This document shows positions 52,235 through 63,895 of a DNA stretch of 64,000 bases, in pieces (the stretch's first letter is position 1; the number at the start of each line of letters is the position of its first letter). A model generated the notes under the pieces. The model saw only the letters and a list, made by a program, of their open reading frames with translations. It made no database searches and was not told the DNA's origin. The translations under genes were made by a program, and so were the position numbers. This stretch comes from Letharia columbiana (lineage: Eukaryota; Ascomycota; Lecanoromycetes; Lecanorales; Parmeliaceae), in the NCBI RefSeq assembly GCF_014066305.1, contig NW_023501039.1, forward strand, positions 1,488,001 to 1,552,000, read 5' to 3'.

Positions 52235-53127
52235 TTACTTTAGTGACGCTTGCAAACCCTCTAAGACCTGCGCATGACTATCAGAACAGCCGTTGCCGTG
52301 GGTATGAGTGAATAAATATCTTACTTCTAGCTCTATTTTGGCCTCTGCAATGTCCTGCTCACTCCCGCTCCCTCCAGCTATCTTTTGAGCTTCAGTAATT
52401 TGAGATCGAACAGCCTATAATGAAGAAGTTGTCAGCACAGTTAAAAACAGATCAGATCACTGAAAAAACCTTACGTCGGAACTGAAGTCTTCCAAGGGAA
52501 ACCCTTCCACGGCGTTGATGCTGAGCTGAGAGCCTGGCTGCACAATAGCGAACCCTCCAGACACTGCCGACATCACATTTGTCAGTGCATTTCTCGCGAC
52601 CTCGCAACCTCGCAGTTCTCCCGATTCTTGTGGCACGGACGCAAGTCTCCATCCATGTCCCATCCTGAAGGTTACTTACAGAAAAATTGCTTGCTTCCAC
52701 CGCTTTCTTCAATTATCTCGACGAGTCCGGGCTTCAATTGCTCGATGGAAGGCACGTGGTTGGCTAGCACACCCATCTCTCCGGACTCCGCAGGTATGTT
52801 GACTTGCACCCTGAGCATGCGCCCTGGGTCAGCTCAAGCCTTGGTTTATGTGACGGGGAAGGACTCCTGAGGAGTGACGGCGGTGGGGCAACGCACACAT
52901 CCGTAGACTTGTATATTGACTACACGAACGATCGAATGTCAGCTGTGGATATCTCGTGAATATGATCTACGACAATCGCTCGGTTTGGGAGCACACACCT
53001 GATGGGGAAGGGCGAGGGTGAGCTTTATCTTGTCTGACACGGGGTCCGCGTAACCTCTTCGCTGGAGGGGTAAGCGGAAGGCTAATGGGCGAATGCGAGT
53101 GGCGGCTTGAGCTACACGTAAAGACAT
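52235..53127 (-). CDS. ATP16: F1Fo ATP synthase subunit delta, mitochondrial
   Basis: Central-stalk subunit of the mitochondrial ATP synthase (homologous to bacterial epsilon). It was found by splicing six exons: 53127-52999, 52919-52897, 52810-52680, 52563-52475, 52414-52325 and 52267-52235 give 164 aa. Introns are 79, 86, 116, 60 and 57 nt. A cleavable leader MSLRVAQAATRIRPLAFRLP with RRGYAD precedes KIKLTLALPHQSIYKSTDVVQVNIPAESGEMGVLANHVPS (split here by two introns), then EQLKPGLVEIIEE, KQFFLSGGFAIVQPGSQLSINAVE, FPLEDFSSDAVRSQI, GSGSEQDIAEAKIELEVLE. All are family hallmarks in order. Exon 2 is just 23 nt. Confidence 0.94.
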
Positions 53128-53563
53128 GTCGTCTTTCGGATGGATTCCACTCCGTACTTTACACTTCGGAAATGGGGAGTAGATACTAGATAATTGAAAG
53201 TACCTTAGTGCTTCACAAATTCGAGCGAGCGCGGCTACGAGTAGCAGCGGCTATCTATAAGCCTAAGTAAGGTAAGGTTACAAGGTAGTTACCTAAGTAA
53301 GTATAGAATAAGCTTGGCGCAGCTCCTCCCGTAACGTAAAGTAAAGTAGGTCGTAGAGTACTTTACTTTATCGATTGCACCATGCATCGTCCTCAAAATA
53401 TGGTATTACTGACAAATCGATCTGTCAAGCTCTTGCTGACATCTTTTACTACATTACTAACACCAGCATCGTCACCATCAGAGTTCGGAGCATTTGGTGG
53501 GACATCAGCTGGGAGTTCAGAAAATGCCTCAGACAAAATATGCATTGGCCAATCAGATATTAG

Positions 53564-54371
53564 GGGTTTCAGACTAGGAGTCAACCACAATTTGACTCCA
53601 CCGTGTATACACTGCATTAGCTGTTTTCCTGTATATTCGCGTGAGGACCCCATCTGATTTTTAATAGATCCATGTAGCTATGAGGCCTTAGTAAGCATAG
53701 TCTTCTCCGCAGAATAATGGCCTTGATGCCTCCATTTGTCAGCCACACAGCTATGCAATTGTTAGCAACTCAGCTAAAAAGCTTGGTCCCGGGGGTGTTT
53801 GCGCTTGACAGCCAGACACCCCTATTTGGACTCAAATAGGGCCCCGTAGGCCTCCAAGGGCCCCGTGGGGGCTCCTCGGCTCCGAGACAGTGCAAAATCG
53901 CATTCCGGGACTCTTCCCCGAAGATCTCGATTTTAGGACAACATGCCCTGTGCTCCGGGGTTCACTCCCCGAAGACTCCTAAATGCCCGCTTATTGCGGA
54001 GCTTCAAATTGCCTCTGGGGCTTTTGTCTACGGGGCTACCAGTGAAGGCCTTTGACGCGATCGGTGGCCTGGTGGCCTGGGAGGCCTGGGAGGCGATGGT
54101 CTGGAGATCCTGAGTGGTCTGGTCCTAGCTGACGGCGGGTAGTGCGATAGGGTAACCTTCAAAGACCTTCTAAATCGCGGATCCATTAGCGCAATTCGTG
54201 TATACACTCTCTTAGCATGCCCAGACACCCTCGAGGGCTTGCATTAGCAATTCAATGTAGACACTGAATTGGCTGTCTGACGGCTCTAAATGTATAGAGT
54301 TTACCGCTAAATTAGAGCCTTAAGACAGCTAATTCAGTGTATGCAGGATGTAGATTCCTAGTCTGAAACCC
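53564..54371. mobile_element. TIR element, about 0.8 kb, non-coding
   Basis: The ends GGGTTTCAGACTAGGA (53564) and TCCTAGTCTGAAACCC (ending 54371) are exact inverted copies over 16 bp. Similarity continues inward: TGTATACACTGCATTAGCTG on the left matches the inverse of CAGCTAATTCAGTGTATGCA on the right. Inside are GC-rich blocks, direct copies of CCAGACACCC, and a nested inverted repeat near 54265-54340. No transposase frame is seen, so it looks non-autonomous. Confidence 0.8.
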
Positions 54372-55040
54372 ATATTGTCATGATGGTAGCTACGTACTTC
54401 GTGCTCTGCTTAACTCAATTGCCTTTTGTTCTGAAGGGTAAATTCACGGCTCTGATCAAGCAAATGTCCCATACATTAGCTTTCTCACACCGTGAGATTC
54501 ATGAATAGTCTGGCAGATGCATCCTATCCTCTGCCACGGCATCATGCAGGCCGAAAAATGTTTCGGGGGTAATGTGGGGAAACCAAGGCACTAATTGAGT
54601 TGAGACAACTATTCCCGCGGGTGAAAGTCCAGTGATGTTGGTGGGAGAGTGCTCTTATGCTAGTTGCCACACAGCGTCGATACCTGATAATTGAAGAGCT
54701 CCCCCCTCCCTCCCCTCCCCCAAACTTTGAGATGATTGTCACGGCATTGCAAAACATTGTGCTTTGTTTCTGTGGGTGTTTTAAAGGTTCTGTCTTTATT
54801 AGACTCCTAGTAATGTCCTTCAGCCATCTCACGGCTGAAAGGCCAGTAATATTTAGGTACTTTAAGCGGTGAATCTCCGTTCTCGGCATGAGAGGTTTTT
54901 TCTTTGTTAGATAGAACGAAGTTAATGCAAGACTAACGGCTTTGGTTGTCACACCATCCATTGGATAACAATGAGCTGCTTCTTGCGCAAATTCGGCCGT
55001 TATTCGGGGACGACTTCTTCGGACTGTAATAATCATGACG

Positions 55041-55084
55041 ATAATCATAATAATAATAAATGAATAATAATAATAATAATAATG
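55041..55084. repeat. AAT microsatellite
   Basis: A run of TAA/AAT units, followed by an inverted AATGATCAC/GTGATTATT. Confidence 0.9.
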
Positions 55085-55803
55085 ATCACTTTGTGATTAT
55101 TATGGTCCGTCGTGCAAAGGCGGAAGGCGAACCCCGGTATGATAAATACTTTGGGGTAATCAACTATTTACGCAGAGCCCTCAACGGATTCCAAACATAA
55201 GCGCCCCTCTCCGCGTCGTCTTCCTTCCATAAGCAAACCTTTCACTACTTTTCAATCTACAAATGAGTGCTTCCTACACTTCTTCTCCGTTATACTTCCA
55301 GGTTGCGTAACGACGCTGTCACGCAACCATATGACCTGAAATCAACTGGAACAACCGCCTACATCCGGATGTCACCTTCGCCACGACCCTCGTGTATTGT
55401 TCAAACACACAGCCGCCAACTTCATCCTGGGAACACCAAGCTTTGACTTCATCGGTCCCTCAGATCTTTTTCTGGCCTTATCATTCTCTTTGCTGGGCTG
55501 AGTTCGATTCCTCTGCGCGCAGCTCTCGGCAGCCCACGAGGATCTTCCTTGCGTGTGGGTTTACTCGACGACCAAACACATCATGTTCGTATTACAGTCA
55601 TAACAATACGGTCCTCAGGGACACTACAGTTTATAGGGCCGTAAGGAAGCCATCGTCTGAGAACGACTCAGAGAGATTTACCCGCATTGAGGAACATCTT
55701 GCCACAAACTGATACGGACAGCGGCTCGGTCTTCATACCAGTCGCTCTTGATCCTTAGGCGCCTGGGCCAGTCTCCGATATACTTGACGAAAGACCTGGT
55801 CAC

Positions 55804-58098
55804 ATGGCTCATCATCAGCAAAGCAACCATGATCGGAGTCTAGCAGCTCAAGGGATGTCCTCTAGCAATGGGCTCCATAGCTCTGCAAATCAGTCCACAA
55901 GTGGGGATGACGATCTAACATCGGATGACGATGAACCTCCGCATTTTTCAAAAATGATCACACCGACCTTCCAAAACTCAAGTTTCGAGCATAGCTGCAT
56001 GGCGTCACAGCATCTTCAGCGCAGTAGGAAAGAATCACTTCTCACTCAAGCGCTTCTTACGAGTCCTGAGCTGACATCGTTGTCCGATGCTGAAGCACCT
56101 GTACTTACTAGTGATGGTGGAATGACAAGTCCCGCCCGGACCACTACCCCCAGTCCTCCACCGCCTGTCATCAATCATGGTGGCTTTGTCTCGCTCATCT
56201 CATCACATAAAATGTCTCCGGCGAAAGAACCTACGGGAGATGGAATACAAGTTGCCCAAGCGACAGGTGCTGATCGGTCACAAGAAACCAAGGTGGAAGC
56301 AGATTTGGGTCGCAGACGATGCATTAGCTTCGCATGCGGCCGCCAGACCATTACACGGAAGCAGAATGATCAGCCACCAAACACTCAGGCGAACATCGGT
56401 GTGTCGCCGAGGCCAACTGATCCGCCAAAACGGCCCTGCGTGTTGAGATTCGCATGCCCTATGAAGCCATCGCACACTGATCTTTCCAAGTCCAAAAGTG
56501 GAGGCAGCTCAGTGGACAAACCTGTGCCTCCCGAAGCGGAATTGGAAGTGCCCATTCCAGACGTCAGCCTTAGAGAGCGTCGCAATTCAGCTTCTACAGC
56601 GAAGACCAGCTCAAATAAACACAATTGCACTGCTCCTGTGAGCGCTCAACCTCGGAGATCACAAGTATTTAATCGTATAGACTTCCAGAAATCCGAGGCT
56701 ACCAGATTCCATGAGTTTGCCGGTCCTTTCAATGCTGAGGATGAATGGATAAATGAGCAGACAGCCTACCGCCAGAAAATTACCATCAACGATACTCTCC
56801 GAAAGGAAAATGCTATCAGGAAATTGGCTGAGGAGGCCGAGGAGGAAGCACTCGAAGAGGAGGCTGACGAAGAGCTTGATGACTACAACAATGGCAACGA
56901 GTTCGACGACGAATTCGACGACAACGGTAGAGACTACAGCGATGAAGCTTCAGACGGAGGCAATGAGACGGACGATGAAGAGGGCTTCGCTGACTCCGAC
57001 GACGAAAGCGATGGCAATTCGGATTATCAGTTCTGGACGCCAGGTCTTACAACAGCCGCCACCTCCACAGGCTACATTGAGCACATTCGTCCTGCGGCCC
57101 CTAGAGCGGCCTCGGAGTCCTCGATTGAATTCACAAACGATGCAAAACGTGGTTCTACTCGAGCTCGAAAGCAGCTAGGGACACATGAATCTCCACGAAT
57201 GCGCCCTGGAACCCCTGAGCTGCCGGACGATGCAGAGTTTGTCATTGGAACTCTCGATGAGGATAGGCCTCTTGAGGATGCATACATGTCGTGCTTGGAA
57301 GAACGCCGACGTTCAAGACATAAGCTTGTTCCTCAAGATATCGATCCTAGCTTCCCCACGTCAGAGCCCGAGGCTGATAATGATGACGATGATGAAGAAA
57401 ATGCTACTCAGGTACATGATGAGCCGGAATGGGTAACGGGTCGGCCAGACAGTTCTGGTGAGGACCATTCGAAGTTTGAAAAGAACGGCTCACCGCCTAC
57501 CAAAGCGTCTGACTCTCCAATGCCTTCGCCTAAACGCATTCACTCACCGCCACCAAAAAAAGGCATTGTGCATCGTTCACCACCTCCACGTCGCCTGTTT
57601 GGCCAATCAACCCATCGTCTGCGGTCTCCGCCACCGATGCATCGAAAACTTGCGTCTCCTCCATCGTCCCGTAGAGCTTCCATCAGCGGATCGCCTTGTG
57701 AATCTCACGGAATCAATATGCCGCATCTGGCCCAGCGCCCAAACCTCACTCACACAACGTCGCTCCCAAGAACTCCCAATCCGTTCTGGGATCAGCACCG
57801 CAGGTCTCGATTCCACGGTTTTAACAGCCCACTTGTTGGCACTTCGCCAAAGAGCACCGGCCCTTCGCCTATGGATCTTCACAGCCGTGGACCTATCGAC
57901 ATAGTCCAAGGTCTCGAGACGAAAAGACAAAGACGCAAGGATAAATTCTGGCGACAACATTGCCGCCATGCCGGTAAAGAAAAGGAGAGGAGATGCCAGC
58001 CAGGCAAAGGGGCGGAAAGGATGAGGGAGCTTGGACTCGAAATGGCCGATCGGTGTAAAGGTTATGGCCAAAAGGCACAGCTCGTTCTCTCCATTTGA
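55804..58098 (+). CDS. DUF2457 family protein, function unknown
   Basis: Single exon of 764 codons. The match to the fungal DUF2457 family rests on the central block FNRIDFQKSEATRFHEFA, EWINEQTAYRQKITINDTLRKEN and the long acidic stretch EEAEEEALEEEADEEL that follows (about residues 285-390), then GYIEHIRPAAPRAAS and PDDAEFVIGTLDEDRPLEDAY. The ends are low complexity: Ser/Thr/Pro-rich at the start and Pro-rich SPPPKK/SPPPRR repeats at about 575-620. The very acidic core and basic tail suggest a nuclear, histone-like-binding or chromatin-linked protein, but that is inference. Its DNA is ordinary in codon use. No intron is needed. Confidence 0.88.
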   Translation: MAHHQQSNHDRSLAAQGMSSSNGLHSSANQSTSGDDDLTSDDDEPPHFSKMITPTFQNSSFEHSCMASQHLQRSRKESLLTQALLTSPELTSLSDAEAPVLTSDGGMTSPARTTTPSPPPPVINHGGFVSLISSHKMSPAKEPTGDGIQVAQATGADRSQETKVEADLGRRRCISFACGRQTITRKQNDQPPNTQANIGVSPRPTDPPKRPCVLRFACPMKPSHTDLSKSKSGGSSVDKPVPPEAELEVPIPDVSLRERRNSASTAKTSSNKHNCTAPVSAQPRRSQVFNRIDFQKSEATRFHEFAGPFNAEDEWINEQTAYRQKITINDTLRKENAIRKLAEEAEEEALEEEADEELDDYNNGNEFDDEFDDNGRDYSDEASDGGNETDDEEGFADSDDESDGNSDYQFWTPGLTTAATSTGYIEHIRPAAPRAASESSIEFTNDAKRGSTRARKQLGTHESPRMRPGTPELPDDAEFVIGTLDEDRPLEDAYMSCLEERRRSRHKLVPQDIDPSFPTSEPEADNDDDDEENATQVHDEPEWVTGRPDSSGEDHSKFEKNGSPPTKASDSPMPSPKRIHSPPPKKGIVHRSPPPRRLFGQSTHRLRSPPPMHRKLASPPSSRRASISGSPCESHGINMPHLAQRPNLTHTTSLPRTPNPFWDQHRRSRFHGFNSPLVGTSPKSTGPSPMDLHSRGPIDIVQGLETKRQRRKDKFWRQHCRHAGKEKERRCQPGKGAERMRELGLEMADRCKGYGQKAQLVLSI

Positions 58099-59490
58099 AG
58101 CCCGGTTGAGAGACCCTCGCCAGATCTTGGTGTCTCGGATGTCTTGCACATATCTTGTATATATTTTATGTTCCTTCTCGCTTCGATGAGGAGATTCTAC
58201 ATATTGCTTTCATGTCAGAGGGTCCTGCACGATTCGGCTATAGTACTTGGACGGATACATGCATGATCGGGAGTCCCTTTGGGATGTTGCATAAATAGCA
58301 GTGGTAACACCCTTGTTGTAGCCTTCGTTATGACGACGAATCTTTGAAGTAGTACTACATATTGCACAAGTTCACATCGACAAGGCAAGTTTTCCGCTGT
58401 CGAAAGCTCAACCCCTAGTACTTCTTATTCATAAACAACATTTTGTCTAGGCATGAAGCCCATAAAGGGCGTAAAAATATCAAAGTCCAACGCCTCGAAT
58501 TGCATGTTCTTCTGATAGCTTGCCCGTCAATTGCGATGTGGGCTCCAAATTTTGAAGTCTTTGCGTGTCAATTTGCCCCTCATTTCATGACTCTCGACCC
58601 GATCTCTCACTTATATAGGGACCACAAGCCAATCAATGCCACCAACGCCGTTTCAGCGCCTAATACATACATGATGCATTCGTCACACCTCTCTTTATAC
58701 GCTCGAGACCCTGTGAGACCCTTTCTACGATCCCATTTGTAGCGACAGAGGGCGCTCATTCCCGCGCCCACACTTGCCCTCAGAAGATGCGCGTGCCACG
58801 CCAAGCGTAAAGTCTTTCATGATGATGGGCAGGCTGAATGGACTAGCATCATATGCACTACGCGCCTGGCCAAGAAGCAGGTGATGCTGGACGAGGAATC
58901 TTTATTATCTGAAAGGGAAAAATTGTTGCAACCGCAAACCATGTGACTTTCTGCTGACCGCTTCCATCGTCGGAATATGTAAGACTCAGATGATGAAAAA
59001 GGCCCAACGGCTTGCCTCGCCTCCGCCTCCGCCTCCGCCTCGACCTCGTCCGCTTTGGCTTCGGCTTTGGCTTTGGCTTTCTGCATACGATAGTGAACTG
59101 TGCATGGTAACGACTAGCAAGGTTGTTGGAATGCTCCCTAAGCGCATACACGACTTTTGTATAATGTATCAAAAGTCAGATTTGAGGGAGGCAAGGAAGA
59201 AGCAGTTCAAGGACTGGAGGCCCGACCTATCACAACCATGCTATGAAGGTATGTATGTGATAAATGAGACAATGATGGTTTGGCACTTGGAGTTGGCACT
59301 TGGATGTTGGCAGAGGAATTTCATGCATGACCCGTCTAAAGATTACCTTAAGCACCGTTATTTGCCCGAACCCCACGCCGTTGTTTTCTTGCCTCTCTCT
59401 ATCTCTCTCTCTCTCTCTTTCTCTCTCTTTTTACCCCTCCATAGACCGACCCTTTTTCTTTTGAATCTACAATAACAACAACAACAAATA

Positions 59491-59521
<31 letters not shown>

Positions 59522-60127
59522 TGATGATGATGATGATGATAATAATAATAATAATAATAACAACAAGAATAATACTATCGACATTAATAACATTCGCTTT
59601 TAATCTCCCACCTTCCAAAGCAACAACTACCCTCCCCACCCACGTCCTTCCAAGCAGCATCTCTCCCAACCCGCATTTTTGTTCGTTGACTCGTTGCGGA
59701 TCGGCAAGAGTGGATTATCGCGGAATCAAGATCAAAACGAGCCACACGCTTGCTTATCTGCCCCTCCACTTTTTCTGCAGCTCTTGCAAGCTGCATCATC
59801 TCTGCATACCTCCCCTCTCCCATTGAACTGTTGCAATTCGCCCGGACCTCTTCGTTTCGCACTAACAGTCTTCGTCGCCCCTCGTTTAATGGTCATATAA
59901 GATTGGTGTACCTTTCGAAAGCTTTTGTTCAACATTTCTAGCGGGCTTCCTACCGGTCACTAGGTGATACGTGCAGGTATCCATGTCAAGCTCGCTCCCA
60001 GCTTCAACATCGTATCATAGCTGTGACGTTCACACATCGCAAAAGCTCGAGTCGTTGGCGCGGCGCAAGACGAACCATCTCATCTCCTCTCATCATACCG
60101 TCTTGTACCCCTTATGTATCGCGCAGG
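58099..60127. other. 2-kb gene-poor stretch, promoter of the LRR gene
   Basis: No gene recognised. Low-complexity tracts lie at 59020-59080 (CTCCGC and CTTTGG units), 59393-59436 (CT) and 59470-59574 (AAT/GAT), and cause false open frames. Confidence 0.55.
59470..59574. repeat. Compound microsatellite AAC / AAT / GAT
   Basis: Successive AAC, AAT, ATG and AAT units, preceded by a CT-rich run at 59393-59436. Confidence 0.95.
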
Positions 60128-62539
60128 ATGGACTCGGAGGATGGACAAGTCTTTGTCAAGGTAGGATGCTGAGACTCAGTCGCCATACCTGCATTACGAA
60201 ACATGACTGACTTGGCATAGAGTTTAGCACAGTTTGTTAGGACACATGAGAAAGCCCTTGCCAACGCCTTGCAATTGCGCAGGCAAACTCCCAAAAATGG
60301 ACAAACAAGCGTCGCTACGGGAGAGACCCCTCCTACACACATCAGCAGCTACCAAAACTCTGCTCCTTCGTCGTCCACATCGAATACTCTGGCAGCTGCC
60401 CTTTCCCTTGGAACCCTCAATTTCACCTCTCAAAGCCTTAAGCCGGCCAAGCTCACCTTGACCTCACACCACCTTTTCTACCTCTTATCACGCATAGAAG
60501 AGATAGGAATCCCTGTGGGGCCAATGAATGTGCGATTAGAAAACATCCATGCAGAGGCGTCGCCCGCCAATTACGTCTCTTTTCTTAGCCAGTCACAAAG
60601 GTCTCAGGGCCGCAGCGATCGCGATTCGATTCACTCCGTATCTAGCGTTCGCAGTGTCATGTCAGGCATGTCGAACCTATGGTCTGGTTTTGGCCTAGGG
60701 TCTCCAACCAGTGCTGCTAAGACAGAGAAAGCTGAGGCGCAGCTGTTGATAGACCTGAAATATCTATACTCCGCTTTCACAAAGATACCATGCCTACGAC
60801 TATCACCAAACCGTAAAGCACGTCTGATTGGAGGGTATGAGGAGTTTCCTTTCGATACTGCAGTACCATTGCTAGCCTTCAAGAATGTCAGCGCACTTGA
60901 GATATGTGACGTAGACTTTCGACAATTCTACGGCTGGGATAAATTGGCAGAGCAACTGCGTTCGCTCACTGTGAAGCGATCCAATGTGGATGACCCGACA
61001 GATCTCTTTGTCAACATCGTGCTAGACGACATGGACAAGCGAAGACGGCGCTCGTCTAGAGCGCAACTACCATGGCCAGCAAGCCCTTCATTACGTTTCA
61101 GTGATATAGGACGGGCAAATTCCACTCCTAGCTCGCCCGTGATTGATGACAAGCTCGGGGAGAGTCCCAAGAAGAATCTCCATCTTCACCAAGATTCCGA
61201 CATTCCGGCATCTCAACGTCAGAGACCAGGGACGAAAAGCGTATCTCCAAGCCGGCCCAGCACCTCTAGACAGGTCAAAGTTAAACGTTCGGGATCTGGA
61301 AGCTCGAATTCAAGTACCCATTCCTTTGGTTCCTTCCCGATCGGTATACTCCCAGCGTCAAAATGGAGATTCCTGAGGCACTTGAGTCTTGCGGATAATT
61401 CCCTCACATCAATAACATCTTCCAGTTTTGCACCCCTTTCCAATAATTTGCTCTCATTAGATTTGTCCTCTAACTTGATCGTCGAGATTCCAGAGGCTCT
61501 ATATATTTTGACTTCTTTAAGGGCTCTGAACCTTAGCAATTGCATGATTGGATCTCTACACTCGCTGAGAAGGAACCCATTGCCGGCTATCACTGCACTA
61601 AATCTTCGCGCAAACCGACTGGTATCCATTGCAGGCGTCGAACGACTCCTATCTCTGGAGCGTCTTGACCTTCGCGATAACAGACTACAAGACCCAACGG
61701 AATTAGCCAGACTCACTGGCATCCCAGATATTCATGAGATCTGGGTTTCGCGTAATCCTTTCGTCAAGAGCCATGGCAATTATCGCGTCCAGATATTCAA
61801 TCTTTTCCGGAACACCCCGGGTTATTCCGAGGATATCATGATTGATGCTTCGGCTCCTGGCTATGGTGAAAGAAGGCAATTAAGAGATCGTGTGATCGAG
61901 CCAGAAGGAACCCCAATCGTCCAGACAATTCCCCTTGAGCCAACGTCAAATCTTCTAGCGCAGACCCAGCAGACCCATAAAATTAATGACGGCGCAGACG
62001 GACCGGATTCACAGCGCCCATCACCTCAAACGACACAAAGTGAGTTTGCGGTAGGGTCAGCTCGTCGAAAAAAGGGCCCAAGGCGGCGCATCGTAGACGT
62101 TGCTCGGGAGAGCTCCTCCCTCAATCAACAAAGTCAAAGGGAAATTTCGCAAGACATCGCACGTTCAACACCCGCCAGTGTTTGCACCGACGACGTGTCG
62201 CCAAGGAGCAAGCCGACCTTACTCCCCCCACTGCAGATTCGATCTGACATACCATCGCCACAGCCGCAGCCGCTCGGAACAATAGATTCAGCCGCTTTCT
62301 CACCTCCAGATGTATCCGACAAAGGACAATCTCTTGTCTCGGAAATCCAAAATTTGAATCTCAACGTCAACGGTGAAGCATATCGACAAAAGATTGAGAG
62401 CCTCAAGAGCGAAGTTGGAAGCAATTGGTTAAGTGTGCTGAGTGAAGAGGGCTGGAATCAGCACCACATGAAACCAGAAGTCCCTGCTTTTCGAGCATCG
62501 AGCCAGGGCATTCTCAGTGGCAGTCGCACTCTAGGCTAA
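60128..62539 (+). CDS. Leucine-rich-repeat protein (Nischarin-like fungal group)
   Basis: Two exons, 60128-60160 and 60221-62539, give 783 aa; the 60-nt intron falls after 11 codons (MDSEDGQVFVK). The N-terminal 390 residues hold a conserved-looking domain: LTLTSHHLFYLLSRIEEIGIP, LLIDLKYLYSAFTKIPCLRLSP and VPLLAFKNVSALEI. This could be a membrane- or lipid-binding fold. A leucine-rich-repeat block at about 395-520 follows, with LRHLSLADNSL, LLSLDLSSNLIVEIPEAL, ITALNLRANRLVSI and LERLDLRDNRLQD, capped by HEIWVSRNPF and YRVQIFNLFRNTPGY. The C-terminus is Pro/Ser-rich with a basic RRKKGPRRRIVDVA motif. The layout resembles fungal proteins annotated as leucine-rich-repeat/Nischarin-like; the true role is not known to me. 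Confidence 0.85.
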
Positions 62540-63895
62540 AGAGCCGCCTACTCTTGACATTTACCCCTATTTTCAAGGAACGCCAAGGATCATTAACGTT
62601 TTTCTGAACACGGCAATGACTCCTTGTAGGAATATCACATGGTTTGTCGGTCATAGGAGCAGCTCTTTCGTCTGCATTTGGTGTTTTCAAAGCGGGCATT
62701 TTCCGCTGACGGCTAGCATAAGCGTTCTGTGCATAGATACCTTCTTTTCTCATGTGTTTCAAAATGGTCATGGAGCGATGGTAGGCCTGATCAATGGTAG
62801 ATTTGTAGCATAGAAGCGAAGGCGTTAGGCGTTGCAAGAAGAAAGCATCCTCGGCATTGTTCGATCCATGGTAGATGTAAACATGACTTTGTGGCAACCA
62901 AGTTTCCAGAAAAAGCGGCAATTTTGAGTACTGGCATCTTCCAGGTTTAGTGCACTCAGAGCCAAAATATTTGGCAATTGATGTGCAGAAACAGTTCGGA
63001 CAGAGTGCTCCATGGATCATACAATTCGGAGCTCGTGCTCAGATTGTCCACACACAAGAGGTTCTAGAGGTCCAGCTGTCTCACTACACACATGCAGGAG
63101 AGCTTGAGTCGGATTTACAATTCTCTTCAGGCAAGGATTGTGCTCTAATAAACTTCGAATTTTTCGACAAGTATGTACGAGGTTTAGAGTAGAGAGGCGA
63201 AAGGGCTTTACTAGCCGCTACATTCCTGCGCTAAGAGCCGACAACCCAATAATCCAAAGAACCCAACATCACTTCCTTCTCTAAAACGATCTTCTTACAG
63301 CCCACAAAATATCCCAATAAATCACATATCTGTGTATTTAAATTCGGTCAATACGTCTTCTCTACACTTAGCGACGACCACCTTTCTCATGTGCTGAAGA
63401 CGCCGTGTCACAATATCCAACAACAAGCCGAAAAACTTCAGCGACAGGACCTGCGAACAACTTCAACGTGATACCAACCTCACCAACTGTCCAGCTCACC
63501 ATACACTTGCTCCCGCCCTTGTGACCAGGCTTGTGGTAATCATTGGAGACCGGGGAAGATCGGACCTCTAAGACTTCTCTGTGGGGACCGGGTGTTGACG
63601 CTTTCGCTTTTGACGCGCAGTATCCCAAGGGGAGGAATCACCGCCTACACAAGAGTAGATTAAAGGTAAGTGGAAGTATATGAAGCGCTATCTGAGGCCC
63701 GCGTGGTGCATACCCTGCGAACGCGTTAATGCGAGTTTATGTTGGCAGGCTTCTATCAGGCTGGCTGACGCTGTAACAGGAAAGTAAGCTCTTCGAAATC
63801 CGGAATCAGAATTGTGAGAGGACGACTTTGAGTGGCTTTCAACACCGCCCTGAGCTCAGAAAAGCAGAAGTCGCCCCGCAAACTGGGACCACAGC
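62540..63895. other. Intergenic, possible small gene, PP1 promoter
   Basis: No gene with a known family. The minus frame 62514-63020 (168 codons) overlaps the end of the LRR gene and has no recognisable motif. The minus frame 63368-63628 is treated separately. The stretch 63660-63895 is the likely promoter and leader of PP1. Confidence 0.45.
63368..63628 (-). CDS. Short open frame, doubtful
   Basis: 86 codons. The part KGGSKCMVSWTVGEVGITLKLF and GPVAEVFRLVVGYCDT reads like a small beta protein, but I recognise no family. A first exon may lie further right (an acceptor-like TGTAG lies at about 63644). It could equally be chance. Confidence 0.2.
   Translation of the reverse strand: MGYCASKAKASTPGPHREVLEVRSSPVSNDYHKPGHKGGSKCMVSWTVGEVGITLKLFAGPVAEVFRLVVGYCDTASSAHEKGGRR

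Larger units (their letters stand above)
53128..55803. other. 2.7-kb gene-poor stretch with a TIR element
   Basis: No gene recognised. It contains AAGTAAAGTAG/CTACTTTACTTT inverted sequence near 53337-53370, a TIR element (53564-54371), an AT microsatellite (55041-55084) and the upstream region of the DUF2457 gene. A frame at 55392-55712 may be an upstream open frame in the leader of that gene. Confidence 0.55.

Noticed and set aside
59358..59669. Frames with poly-Ile, poly-Met or poly-Leu
   Set aside because: Artefacts of the AAT/GAT microsatellite.
62514..63020. 168-codon minus frame, Cys-rich at its start
   Set aside because: It overlaps the end of the LRR gene, has no ordered zinc-finger spacing and no recognised family.
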